Below, one piece after another: positions 57,423 through 64,000 of a DNA stretch of 64,000 nt. Each line of letters opens with the position of its first letter. Position 1 is the stretch's first letter. The DNA is from UBA8752 sp965657965 (GTDB taxonomy: Bacteria; Bacteroidota; Bacteroidia; Flavobacteriales_D; Sanyastnellaceae), in contig CBFHQM010000010.1 in the NCBI GenBank assembly GCA_965657965.1, positions 1-64,000 on the forward strand. Reading direction: 5' to 3'. The translations under genes were made by a program, and so were the position numbers. Under the pieces are notes generated by a model. It saw only the letters and a program-made list of their open reading frames with translations. It made no database searches and had not been told where the DNA came from.

Positions 57423-59696
57423 TCAACGCAGCAAGACACGCTTCATGTATGTCTTGCCAGCGGATTCGATGCGAAGGAGGGTCCATCCTCTGGGCAATCC
57501 TTCGGTGTTGACGCTGGCCATGGCGGCGCCGTTGATGTCCAGTGAGGTGACTTCATTCAGGGGTCTTCCCAGCAAGTCGAAGGCTTGCATGGTCGCCTTT
57601 GCGGGCAGTCCTGAGATGTGCACAGTATGGCTGGCAGGATTGGGGCTGATTTGCACGCTTTGAATAGAGGCAGAGGCCACAGACATGGCGCTTGTGCAGA
57701 ATTGGGTCACGTCTGAAGCGCCGAAGTCACCGCCGGTGAGCACCACATCTCCTTCCGGGTCCAGAACGGTAAAGCTGCCGTCTCCGTACGAGCAGCACAT
57801 GCCGTCCCCGTATGCGTCTTCCACTTCAAGGATGTAGCATCCGGCTTCTAAGCACAAAGGAATGGAGATCACCTGCCCGTTGTTGTTGTCCTCGTAAGGG
57901 CCGCCTGAATACACGGTGTTGCCTTGTCTGCGAATCTCCCATGTGGTCTCGCTGCCGTATTCGTCCAGGACCAATTCAAAGCTGAAGTCAAAGGTGTCTT
58001 CTGCAAAAGCGGTGAACTCGACGATGGCCCCGTCGTTGAACCCGTTTTCGTCGTCGGTGCCATTGACCGTCAGCACCACGACCTCCACCTCAGTGGTGCC
58101 GTCTGCAGCCGAAATGCCTGGCAAGGTGAGCGTTGCGACGGCGTACTGGGCCAGGTTGCCTGTCCAGTCCACCGTTTGCTGCGGGCCGCCATTGACGGAG
58201 TATCCGAGTGTGGCCGAAGTCAGGTTGTCTTCACCAAAGTTGCTCAGGGTGACGTCGATGAAGACTTCTCCACCGCCACACAAGACAGCATCGGGTGCAT
58301 TGGTGATGCCGATGCCCATGTCCAAAACAAAGGACGTTACGCAGCCTTCTGCTGGGTAGCCGTCGAGGACATCAATGCCCAGTCCAAGGGGGTCAAGGTG
58401 TTCTGTAATGCCGTTGTTAAAACTGACGCCCATCCGCCCGTAATAGTCGATTTGCCCATTGTTGACATTGCCGTTGCATGCCGCTGATCCTCCATAAAGC
58501 TGGCCGATGATGCGGTGGTTTTGATCAAACAAGGGGGATCCAGAAGAGCCAGGTTCGGTCACGCCTGCCTCCCATTGACTAATCCACCACACCGCTGCAC
58601 CCGCTGCATTGTCGTGGTAAGGGGCATCTTCTTCGAGACAAATTTTCTTGAGGTCTCCGGAAGGGTGATGCAGGCCCGTGGCATTTTGAACCGTCTCGTC
58701 ATCGGATCCGTCCCAGCCGGAAAAGAAGACGTCGTAGCTCTCCGGTGGTGTTTCGTCGAGGAGCAGAAGGCCAAAGTCAGAGGCGCCGCTGCTCACGAGC
58801 AAGTCGCTGCCGCTGATGGTTTGATTCGTGGGTCCGTTGTTTCCGGTGCATCCTGCAGTTTCGTGGTTGAAATAGAACGTCCAGTTCCCCACGTTTCCGC
58901 TGCCAGGAAGACAGTGGTTTGCCGTTAAAAACAAGGGCGCGCCATCTTGAGCCGTATTGTTAACCAACGCGCCAGTGCAGACAGAGAACCCCCCCTGTAC
59001 AATCAAGGCAACAGACCGCTTTTCGCATTGCCATGTTGCCCCTTCCGGACAATTCACATTGATGTTACAGGCGCCGCTGTTTCCAAATGGTCCGCGTTGT
59101 TCGCCCAAGGCTTCCGCCACGAGCGCGGCTTTGCCGACAATGTCGCGATAGGCATGAACGACTTGGTCCACACGCAAGGCGCATGCGTCGCGTTTGTCGG
59201 TGGGGACTTGAAGCTCAATCACCAAGGCGTCTCCCGCGACCAATCCGGTGGCCAATCCGCCCCAGTCCTTGTGGTTGCGGTGGTCAAAGCCGCCAATGAA
59301 TTCGATGTGGTCTCGGTTCCACAAGAAGAGTTTTGCGCCCTTCGGAAGATGGAACTGCGAGAAGTTAATGCTCATGGCGAGCGCGCCGGTGGCCTCCACC
59401 ACCATGCGCCACACAGAAGTTTCGTTTTTCTCTGTCCACGCGCCGTGTTCGAGCCCCAGGTCCACGTCAAATTCTTCTCCAAAGCGCCAGGCGGCACTTT
59501 TGACTTTGTCGGTGATGGCATCTGCAGTTTGCAGAGCGGCCAAATCAATGGAGGGCATGCGCTGAATCTCAAGCGATTCGAGAGCGGGTGTGTCGTTCCA
59601 AAGCGGGAGCCCTCCTTGAGAGACTTGGCCGTTTGTGGTTTGAAGCACCAAAAGAGTGACGATGAAGAGGGGGATGCGAATGAGTGGGAAGTTCAT
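57423..59696 (-). CDS. Secreted trypsin-like protease (lysyl-endopeptidase type) with T9SS sorting domain
   Basis: The 757-residue protein has a signal peptide (MNFPLIRIPLFIVTLLVLQTTNG, cleavage near GQV), a propeptide, and an S1 catalytic domain close to lysyl endopeptidase: GACNINVNCPEG near 208, His261 in FLTANHC, Asp307 in SDFGLLLLDE and Ser385 in EPGSSGSPLFD. CARDB-like and C2-like beta domains follow (residues ~440-680). The last ~80 residues (SPNPASHTVHISGLPAKATM ... LLRIESAGKTYMKRVLLR) are a type A T9SS sorting domain, so it is exported and surface-attached or released. The start at 59696 begins the signal peptide. Confidence 0.93.
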   Translation of the reverse strand: MNFPLIRIPLFIVTLLVLQTTNGQVSQGGLPLWNDTPALESLEIQRMPSIDLAALQTADAITDKVKSAAWRFGEEFDVDLGLEHGAWTEKNETSVWRMVVEATGALAMSINFSQFHLPKGAKLFLWNRDHIEFIGGFDHRNHKDWGGLATGLVAGDALVIELQVPTDKRDACALRVDQVVHAYRDIVGKAALVAEALGEQRGPFGNSGACNINVNCPEGATWQCEKRSVALIVQGGFSVCTGALVNNTAQDGAPLFLTANHCLPGSGNVGNWTFYFNHETAGCTGNNGPTNQTISGSDLLVSSGASDFGLLLLDETPPESYDVFFSGWDGSDDETVQNATGLHHPSGDLKKICLEEDAPYHDNAAGAAVWWISQWEAGVTEPGSSGSPLFDQNHRIIGQLYGGSAACNGNVNNGQIDYYGRMGVSFNNGITEHLDPLGLGIDVLDGYPAEGCVTSFVLDMGIGITNAPDAVLCGGGEVFIDVTLSNFGEDNLTSATLGYSVNGGPQQTVDWTGNLAQYAVATLTLPGISAADGTTEVEVVVLTVNGTDDENGFNDGAIVEFTAFAEDTFDFSFELVLDEYGSETTWEIRRQGNTVYSGGPYEDNNNGQVISIPLCLEAGCYILEVEDAYGDGMCCSYGDGSFTVLDPEGDVVLTGGDFGASDVTQFCTSAMSVASASIQSVQISPNPASHTVHISGLPAKATMQAFDLLGRPLNEVTSLDINGAAMASVNTEGLPRGWTLLRIESAGKTYMKRVLLR

Positions 59697-59764
59697 TTGG
59701 ATGTCTCGTGGGGTTCCTTGCGAAAAAAAACAACTGATGTGGTGGCGAGAAGTTGCACGTGGAT

Positions 59765-61807
59765 TCAAGATGGCCAGTCTTTGATTGCGTTTTGGAGAGC
59801 AAACATCTCGTCTCGCATGCGCGCGGCGTCCATAAAGGCCAATTCTTTTGCCGCTCGCTCCATCTCGCGCTTGGTTCGGGCGAGCAGTTTGTCCATGGCC
59901 TTTCTGTCTTTGGCCTTGATGTAGCCAGCGACAACGGGGTCTTCTAGGATGCCTGCACCTGTGACTGCGGGCTCAGCGGCCATGGGAGAAGGGCGCTCTT
60001 CGATGAGGTCGCTTTGTTCAAAGACGGTCTTTTTGGAGCGTTTGACCTGAACGGGAACCAGTCCGTGTTCTGTGTTGTAGGCTTCTTGCTTTTCTCTCCT
60101 TCTGGCGGTTTCCTCGATGGTTTGTGCCATGGAGTCCGTGATCTTGTCGGCGTACATCAGCACGCGGCCGTTTACGTTTCGAGCAGCCCGACCCGCGGTT
60201 TGTGTGAGGGAGCGGTTGGACCGCAAGAACCCTTCTTTGTCGGCGTCCATGACGGCAACCAAGGAGACTTCGGGGAGGTCCAAGCCTTCGCGGAGGAGGT
60301 TCACACCAACCAGTACATCAATGACCCCTTCTCTGAGGTTGCGAATGATTTCAATGCGGTCGAGGGTTTTGACCTCGGAATGGATGTAAGAACAGGAAAT
60401 GCGGAGGCGGTCGAGGTAACGCGAGAGCTCCTCGGCCATGCGTTTGGTCAATGTGGTCACCAAAACGCGGTCTTCCTGCGCGATGGTCTTTCGAATTTCT
60501 CCAATCAGGTCATCGACTTGATTTGTGCATGGCCGCACTTCAATGGGGGGATCGAGAAGACCCGTTGGGCGAATCAGTTGTTCGACCACCACTCCTTCGC
60601 TGAGTTCGAGTTCGTAGTCGGCTGGCGTCGCGCTCACATACAAGACTTGATGCAGCATGCTCTGAAACTCCTCGTTCTTGAGGGGGCGGTTGTCCAGAGC
60701 AGAGGGCAGGCGAAAACCGTGTTCAACCAACGCGACTTTTCGAGAGCGGTCACCTCCAAACATGGCCCCCACTTGTGGCACAGTCACGTGGCTTTCATCG
60801 ATGACCATCAAAAAGTCATCTGCGAAGTAGTCGAGCAGGCAAAAGGGCCGTTGGCCAGCTTGTCGTCGGTCAAAGTATCGGCTGTAGTTCTCAATTCCAC
60901 TGCAGAAACCGAGTTCTCTCATCATCTCCAGGTCGTGCGTGGTGCGCTCTTCTAGTCGTTTGCCTTCGATGAACCGGCCTTGCGCATTGAACCACTCCAC
61001 TTGCTTGACCATGTCCTGTTGAATCTCCCAAATGCATTGATGCAGGGTCTCTTTGCCCGTAACAAAGAGGTTGGCAGGGTAGATGCGCAACGATTCGAAT
61101 GTGTGTAGAACCTGTCCAGTCTCGGGATTGATGGTTTCGATGCGCTCAATTTCGTTGCCCCAAAAGTGAATGCGGACAGCGTGATCAGCGTAAGCCAAAT
61201 AGACGTCTACCACATCGCCGTTGACCCTGAATGATCCGCGGTTAAAATCTCCTCGGGTGCGGTGATAGAGGCTTTCGACCAACCGGTGAAGCAGTGCGTT
61301 TCGGCCAATGAGTTGACCCGCCTTGATTTCAATGACGCTTTTGTGGAACTCAACGGGGTTGCCAATGCCGTAAATGCAACTAATGGAGGCCACCACGATG
61401 ACGTCCCTGCGGCCACTCAGTAGTGCCGAAGTCGCCGACAGTCGAAGCTTTTCAATCTCCTCATTGATGGCGAGGTCTTTTTCAATGAACGTGCCGCTAG
61501 AGGGGATGTACGCTTCGGGCTGGTAGTAGTCGTAGTAGCTCACAAAGTACTCGACAAGGTTGTCGGGGAAGAACTCCTTAAACTCACTGTACAGCTGAGA
61601 GGCCAGCGTTTTGTTGTGGCTTAAAACCAAGGTTGGACGCTGGGTGCGTTCAATGACGTTGGCAATGGAAAAGGTTTTTCCTGACCCGGTGACGCCCAGC
61701 AGCGTCTGGTGTGGAATCCCTTCATTCAAGCCCTCGACCAATTGTCGGATCGCCTCGGGTTGGTCACCCTTGGGTTGGAATTCGCTGTGAAGTTTAAATC
61801 CAGACAT
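59765..61807 (-). CDS. uvrB: Excinuclease ABC subunit B
   Basis: A 680-residue helicase-like subunit of nucleotide excision repair. Walker A GVTGSGKTFSIANVIE, the beta-hairpin YYDYYQPEAYIPSSGTFIEKD, Walker B VIDESH, motif LLREGLDLPEVSLVA and TAGRAARNVNGRVLMYADK are intact, and a C-terminal UVR motif (DKLLARTKREMERAAKELAFMDAARMRDEM) contacts UvrC. The start at 61807 (MSGFKLHSEFQPKGDQPEA) is the family N-terminus; the upstream frame runs into a terminator. Confidence 0.98.
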   Translation of the reverse strand: MSGFKLHSEFQPKGDQPEAIRQLVEGLNEGIPHQTLLGVTGSGKTFSIANVIERTQRPTLVLSHNKTLASQLYSEFKEFFPDNLVEYFVSYYDYYQPEAYIPSSGTFIEKDLAINEEIEKLRLSATSALLSGRRDVIVVASISCIYGIGNPVEFHKSVIEIKAGQLIGRNALLHRLVESLYHRTRGDFNRGSFRVNGDVVDVYLAYADHAVRIHFWGNEIERIETINPETGQVLHTFESLRIYPANLFVTGKETLHQCIWEIQQDMVKQVEWFNAQGRFIEGKRLEERTTHDLEMMRELGFCSGIENYSRYFDRRQAGQRPFCLLDYFADDFLMVIDESHVTVPQVGAMFGGDRSRKVALVEHGFRLPSALDNRPLKNEEFQSMLHQVLYVSATPADYELELSEGVVVEQLIRPTGLLDPPIEVRPCTNQVDDLIGEIRKTIAQEDRVLVTTLTKRMAEELSRYLDRLRISCSYIHSEVKTLDRIEIIRNLREGVIDVLVGVNLLREGLDLPEVSLVAVMDADKEGFLRSNRSLTQTAGRAARNVNGRVLMYADKITDSMAQTIEETARRREKQEAYNTEHGLVPVQVKRSKKTVFEQSDLIEERPSPMAAEPAVTGAGILEDPVVAGYIKAKDRKAMDKLLARTKREMERAAKELAFMDAARMRDEMFALQNAIKDWPS

Positions 61808-61825
61808 GTGGCCGCTACGAGACAC

Positions 61826-61853
61826 AAAAAAAGGGGGCAAAGCCCCCTTTTTT
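61826..61853 (-). terminator. Intrinsic terminator after the rpsF-rpsR-rplI operon
   Basis: On the minus strand AAAAAAGGGGGC pairs with GCCCCCTTTTTT around a TTT loop, and the 3' side runs on as a seven-T tract. It lies 30 bases past the rplI stop and just upstream of uvrB, so uvrB needs its own promoter or readthrough. Confidence 0.9.
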
Positions 61854-61882
61854 GTCAAAACACCCCGTTTGGGGCATAGAAA

Positions 61883-62329
61883 TCATTCTGCCACCACCTC
61901 AAAGGTGATTTCGGCAAATACTTCTTTGTGCAACTTCACCTTGGCTGTGTAACTGCCAAGATCCCGAATGGCTTCAGCACCCAAGTCAATGTTTTTACGC
62001 TCAACATTGTGACCAGCGGCCGCCATGGCTTCGGCGACTTGAATGTTGTTCACAGAACCAAAAATCTTGCCGCTCTCACCTGCTTTGGCGCCAATCTTGA
62101 CAGCCAAACCATTGATTTTTTCGGCCAGTGCCTTGGCATCCTCCAGAGCTTTCGTGGCTTTGTGAGACTGCTGACGAATGGTTTCAGCTACTACTTTTCG
62201 CGCACTTTCAGTGGCGGAAATGGCAAAGCCTTTGGGAATCAAGAAGTTCCTTGCGTATCCGTTCTTGACGGTTACGATGTCGTTTTTTGCGCCCAAGCGC
62301 TCAACGTCTTGTTTGAGGATCACGTCCAT
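61883..62329 (-). CDS. rplI: 50S ribosomal protein L9
   Basis: The 148-residue protein shows the L9 N-domain MDVILKQDVERLGAKNDIVTVKNGYARNFLIPKGFA, the long connecting helix, and a C-domain with GKIFGSVNNIQVAEAM. Follows rpsR by 20 bases and is the last gene before a terminator. Confidence 0.98.
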   Translation of the reverse strand: MDVILKQDVERLGAKNDIVTVKNGYARNFLIPKGFAISATESARKVVAETIRQQSHKATKALEDAKALAEKINGLAVKIGAKAGESGKIFGSVNNIQVAEAMAAAGHNVERKNIDLGAEAIRDLGSYTAKVKLHKEVFAEITFEVVAE

Positions 62330-62349
62330 GTCGCGGTGGATTGGGTTGC

Positions 62350-62616
62350 TTAACGCAACTGGTCAGCGAGGTAGGGAAGAAGCGCGAGGTGGCGGGCCTT
62401 TTTAATGGCTTTGCCCACACGGCGTTGGTACTTGAGGCTGGTTCCAGTCAAGCGGCGGGGCAAAATCTTGCCTTGCTCGTTGATCAGCATCAACAAAAAG
62501 TCAGGGTCCTTGTAATCGATGTACTTGAAGCCCTTTTCACGGAAGCGGCAGTAGCGCTCGCTCTTCGTGTCGATGGCGATGGGATTCAGGTAGCGCACGT
62601 TCTTGTTGTCGGCCAT
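62350..62616 (-). CDS. rpsR: 30S ribosomal protein S18
   Basis: An 88-residue S18: RYCRFREKGFKYIDYKDPDFLLMLINEQGKILPRRLTGTSLKYQRRVGKAIKKARHLALLPYLADQLR. Normal length and motif GKILPRRLTGT. Sits 20 bases after rpsF. Confidence 0.98.
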   Translation of the reverse strand: MADNKNVRYLNPIAIDTKSERYCRFREKGFKYIDYKDPDFLLMLINEQGKILPRRLTGTSLKYQRRVGKAIKKARHLALLPYLADQLR

Positions 62617-62636
62617 GTCAATCTACTTTAGGGCGT

Positions 62637-63017
62637 TCAGGCTTGCGCTTCCGCACCTGTTTGTTTCGGCTTGTCGCGGCGATCGTTTTCGCGATCACGG
62701 CGTCCTTCCGCGTATTCTGTATGGTTCTTGTCCATGCGAGTGGTCAAGAAGCGAATGATTCTTTCGTCGCGGCGGAACTCTGTCTCGAAAGGCAGAATGG
62801 TGTCCGGATCAGCGTCGAATTCCACCAAGTAGTAGAAGCCAGTAGACTTCTTTTGAATTGGATAGGCAAGCTTTCGCATGCCCCAATTCTCTTCGTGGGT
62901 GATGGCAGCTCCCTTATCCTTAAGGAGGCTCTTAAATTTGGTGACCACCTCCTTAGTCTGCTCGTCAGAGAGGACTGGGGTGATGATGAAGACCGTTTCG
63001 TATCGATTCCGAGACAT
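62637..63017 (-). CDS. rpsF: 30S ribosomal protein S6
   Basis: A 126-residue S6 beginning MSRNRYETVFIITPVLSDEQ, with WGMRKLAYPIQKKSTGFYYLVEFDAD and RRDERIIRFLTTRMDK. The charged C-terminal tail (RRDRENDRRDKPKQTGAEAQA) is longer than in many homologues. The ATG at 63017 is used in place of a TTG two codons earlier. First gene of the operon, with its own promoter. Confidence 0.98.
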   Translation of the reverse strand: MSRNRYETVFIITPVLSDEQTKEVVTKFKSLLKDKGAAITHEENWGMRKLAYPIQKKSTGFYYLVEFDADPDTILPFETEFRRDERIIRFLTTRMDKNHTEYAEGRRDRENDRRDKPKQTGAEAQA

Positions 63018-63039
63018 ATGCAATGCGCAAAAGGGGGCG

Positions 63040-63070
63040 CAAATCTACACCAAACGACATGGGCGCGCAA
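63040..63070 (-). promoter_or_regulatory. Promoter of the rpsF-rpsR-rplI operon
   Basis: On the minus strand TTG (63068-63070), 20 bases, then TAGATTTG (63040-63047), an exact Bacteroidota-type promoter. The rpsF start is 22 bases further on. dnaX is divergent. Confidence 0.65.
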
Positions 63071-63178
63071 CCCCCTTCCCTGTGATTCTCTCACAAGTGG
63101 CCTTCAAACACAAAAATGTGGGTGACCTGTGCAAAATTGGACCACTGCATTTTCCGAGGCAAGCCGCACCTTTGAAAC

Positions 63179-64000
63179 ATGTCTGAGGACAACACATTTT
63201 TAGTTTCCGCAAGAAAGTATCGGCCGACAACATGGGAAACTGTGGTGGGCCAGAAGTCCATAACGGACACATTGCGGCACAGCATTTCGTCCGGTCAAAT
63301 CGCACAAGCCTACCTTTTTTGTGGTCCGCGGGGGGTGGGCAAGACCACCTGTGCGAGAATTTTTGCAAATGCGATCAACGGCTTCACTACGGAGCAAGCT
63401 GAACGCAGTTTCAATGTTTTTGAGCTCGATGCAGCATCGAACAATGGCGTCGAGCACATTCGGAGCATCATTGATCAAGTGCGCATTCCGCCACAAGACG
63501 GTCAGTACAAGGTGTATGTGATTGACGAGGTGCACATGCTGTCCAAAGACGCGTTCAATGCCTTCTTGAAGACGCTCGAGGAGCCGCCAAAGCATGCCGT
63601 CTTTATTTTGGCCACGACGGAAAAGCACAAAATCCTACCTACCATCTTGTCGCGGTGTCAGATTTATGACTTCCGTAGAATCACAACCCGTGACATAGCA
63701 GACCATTTGGTTTATGTCGCGGGACAAGAGGGGGTCAAGACCGAGGCGGAAGCGCTCAATGTGATCGCTCAGCGGGCCGATGGTGCCATGCGAGATGCGT
63801 TGAGCATTTTTGATCAAATGGTAGCCTCCAGTGCGGAGGGAGTGACCTATGATGCGGTCACGCGACATTTGAACGTGCTCGGGCACGACGTATACTTTAA
63901 TGTGGTCGATGCGGCATTGGAAGGCCGAGTCGGCGACATGTTGTTGCAGTTGGAAGAAGTGGTGGCTGCGGGATTCGATGCCCACCATTTTGTAACGGGG
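63179..64000 (+). CDS. dnaX: DNA polymerase III gamma/tau subunit, 3' part outside the window
   Basis: The first 274 residues are present and the frame is open at base 64000. Residues 44-57 YLFCGPRGVGKTTC are Walker A; KVYVIDEVHML near 111-121 is Walker B; ATTEKHKILPTILSRCQIYDF is the sensor 1/SRC region. The four-Cys zinc module of E. coli DnaX is missing: only about eight residues separate the NAING region from FNVFELDAASNNGVEHIR, as in other Bacteroidota. The start MSEDNTFLVSARKYRPTTW is the family N-terminus. The clamp-loader role is certain; the C-terminal tau part is not visible. Confidence 0.97.
   Translation, partial: MSEDNTFLVSARKYRPTTWETVVGQKSITDTLRHSISSGQIAQAYLFCGPRGVGKTTCARIFANAINGFTTEQAERSFNVFELDAASNNGVEHIRSIIDQVRIPPQDGQYKVYVIDEVHMLSKDAFNAFLKTLEEPPKHAVFILATTEKHKILPTILSRCQIYDFRRITTRDIADHLVYVAGQEGVKTEAEALNVIAQRADGAMRDALSIFDQMVASSAEGVTYDAVTRHLNVLGHDVYFNVVDAALEGRVGDMLLQLEEVVAAGFDAHHFVTG

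Noticed and set aside
60014..60955. 313-residue plus-strand frame opposite uvrB
   Set aside because: It is antisense to a complete, conserved uvrB and has no family features.

Overview
The window reads as chromosomal DNA of a marine-type member of the Bacteroidota, most likely the order Flavobacteriales, with an unusually GC-rich genome for that group. This is inferred from four things. Promoter-like sites follow the Bacteroidota pattern TTG-N19-21-TAnnTTTG. A secreted protease ends in a type IX secretion (T9SS) sorting domain. Several family pairings are typical of the phylum: DUF3078, DUF3127, a DUF4856-imelysin-HTTM-TonB receptor cluster, and PadR-PspC. Enzyme choices also fit, namely two short deoxynucleoside kinases and a bacterial GH3 protein. 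Genes are tightly packed and often overlap by 1 or 4 bases. I saw no rRNA, convincing tRNA, CRISPR array, insertion sequence or prophage.

Layout. 1-734: start of an M16 zinc protease that leaves the window. 841-10659: one giant gene for a 3272-residue secreted modular protein. 10981-17818 (minus): an eight-gene block, etfB-etfA-bifunctional nuclease-nucleoside transporter-purE-flavin reductase-DUF3127-short-chain fatty acid transporter, divergent from pdhB (17963). 19027-22142: membrane pyrophosphatase and a YceI-like lipoprotein. 22143-22447: a non-coding stretch with several complementary segments. 22448-25115 (minus): small protein, GH3 enzyme and deoxynucleoside kinase, divergent from an MFS transporter. 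26822-28745 (minus): DUF3078 protein and fabD. 29517-35502 (plus): a probable iron-uptake operon of DUF4856 lipoprotein, imelysin lipoprotein, HTTM membrane protein and TonB-dependent receptor, with a perfect palindrome just before its first gene. 35474-39707: CIA30 protein, mnmE, sucD, a second deoxynucleoside kinase and folK. 39923-43624: PadR, PspC, SppA and a SpoU-type methyltransferase, ended by a strong two-way terminator. 43725-54280 (minus): a long run with the menaquinone genes (hotdog thioesterase-menF-menD-menB-menA-menC-menE), then rdgB, accA and an OmpA/TPR lipoprotein. 54569-59696 (minus): secreted lysyl-endopeptidase-like protease, lipoprotein, glycosyltransferase, ECF-type sigma factor and rsmG. 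59765-63017 (minus): uvrB and the rpsF-rpsR-rplI ribosomal operon. 63179-64000: start of dnaX.

Together these genes describe a respiring heterotroph. It makes menaquinone, passes electrons through ETF, runs pyruvate dehydrogenase and the TCA cycle, recovers pyrophosphate energy across the membrane, scavenges nucleosides and fatty acids, imports metal through an outer-membrane receptor, and exports proteins through T9SS. The parts least explained by known biology are the giant six-module secreted protein, the DUF4856/imelysin/HTTM/receptor operon with its palindromic operator, the GH3 operon, and the structured non-coding region near 22.3 kb.
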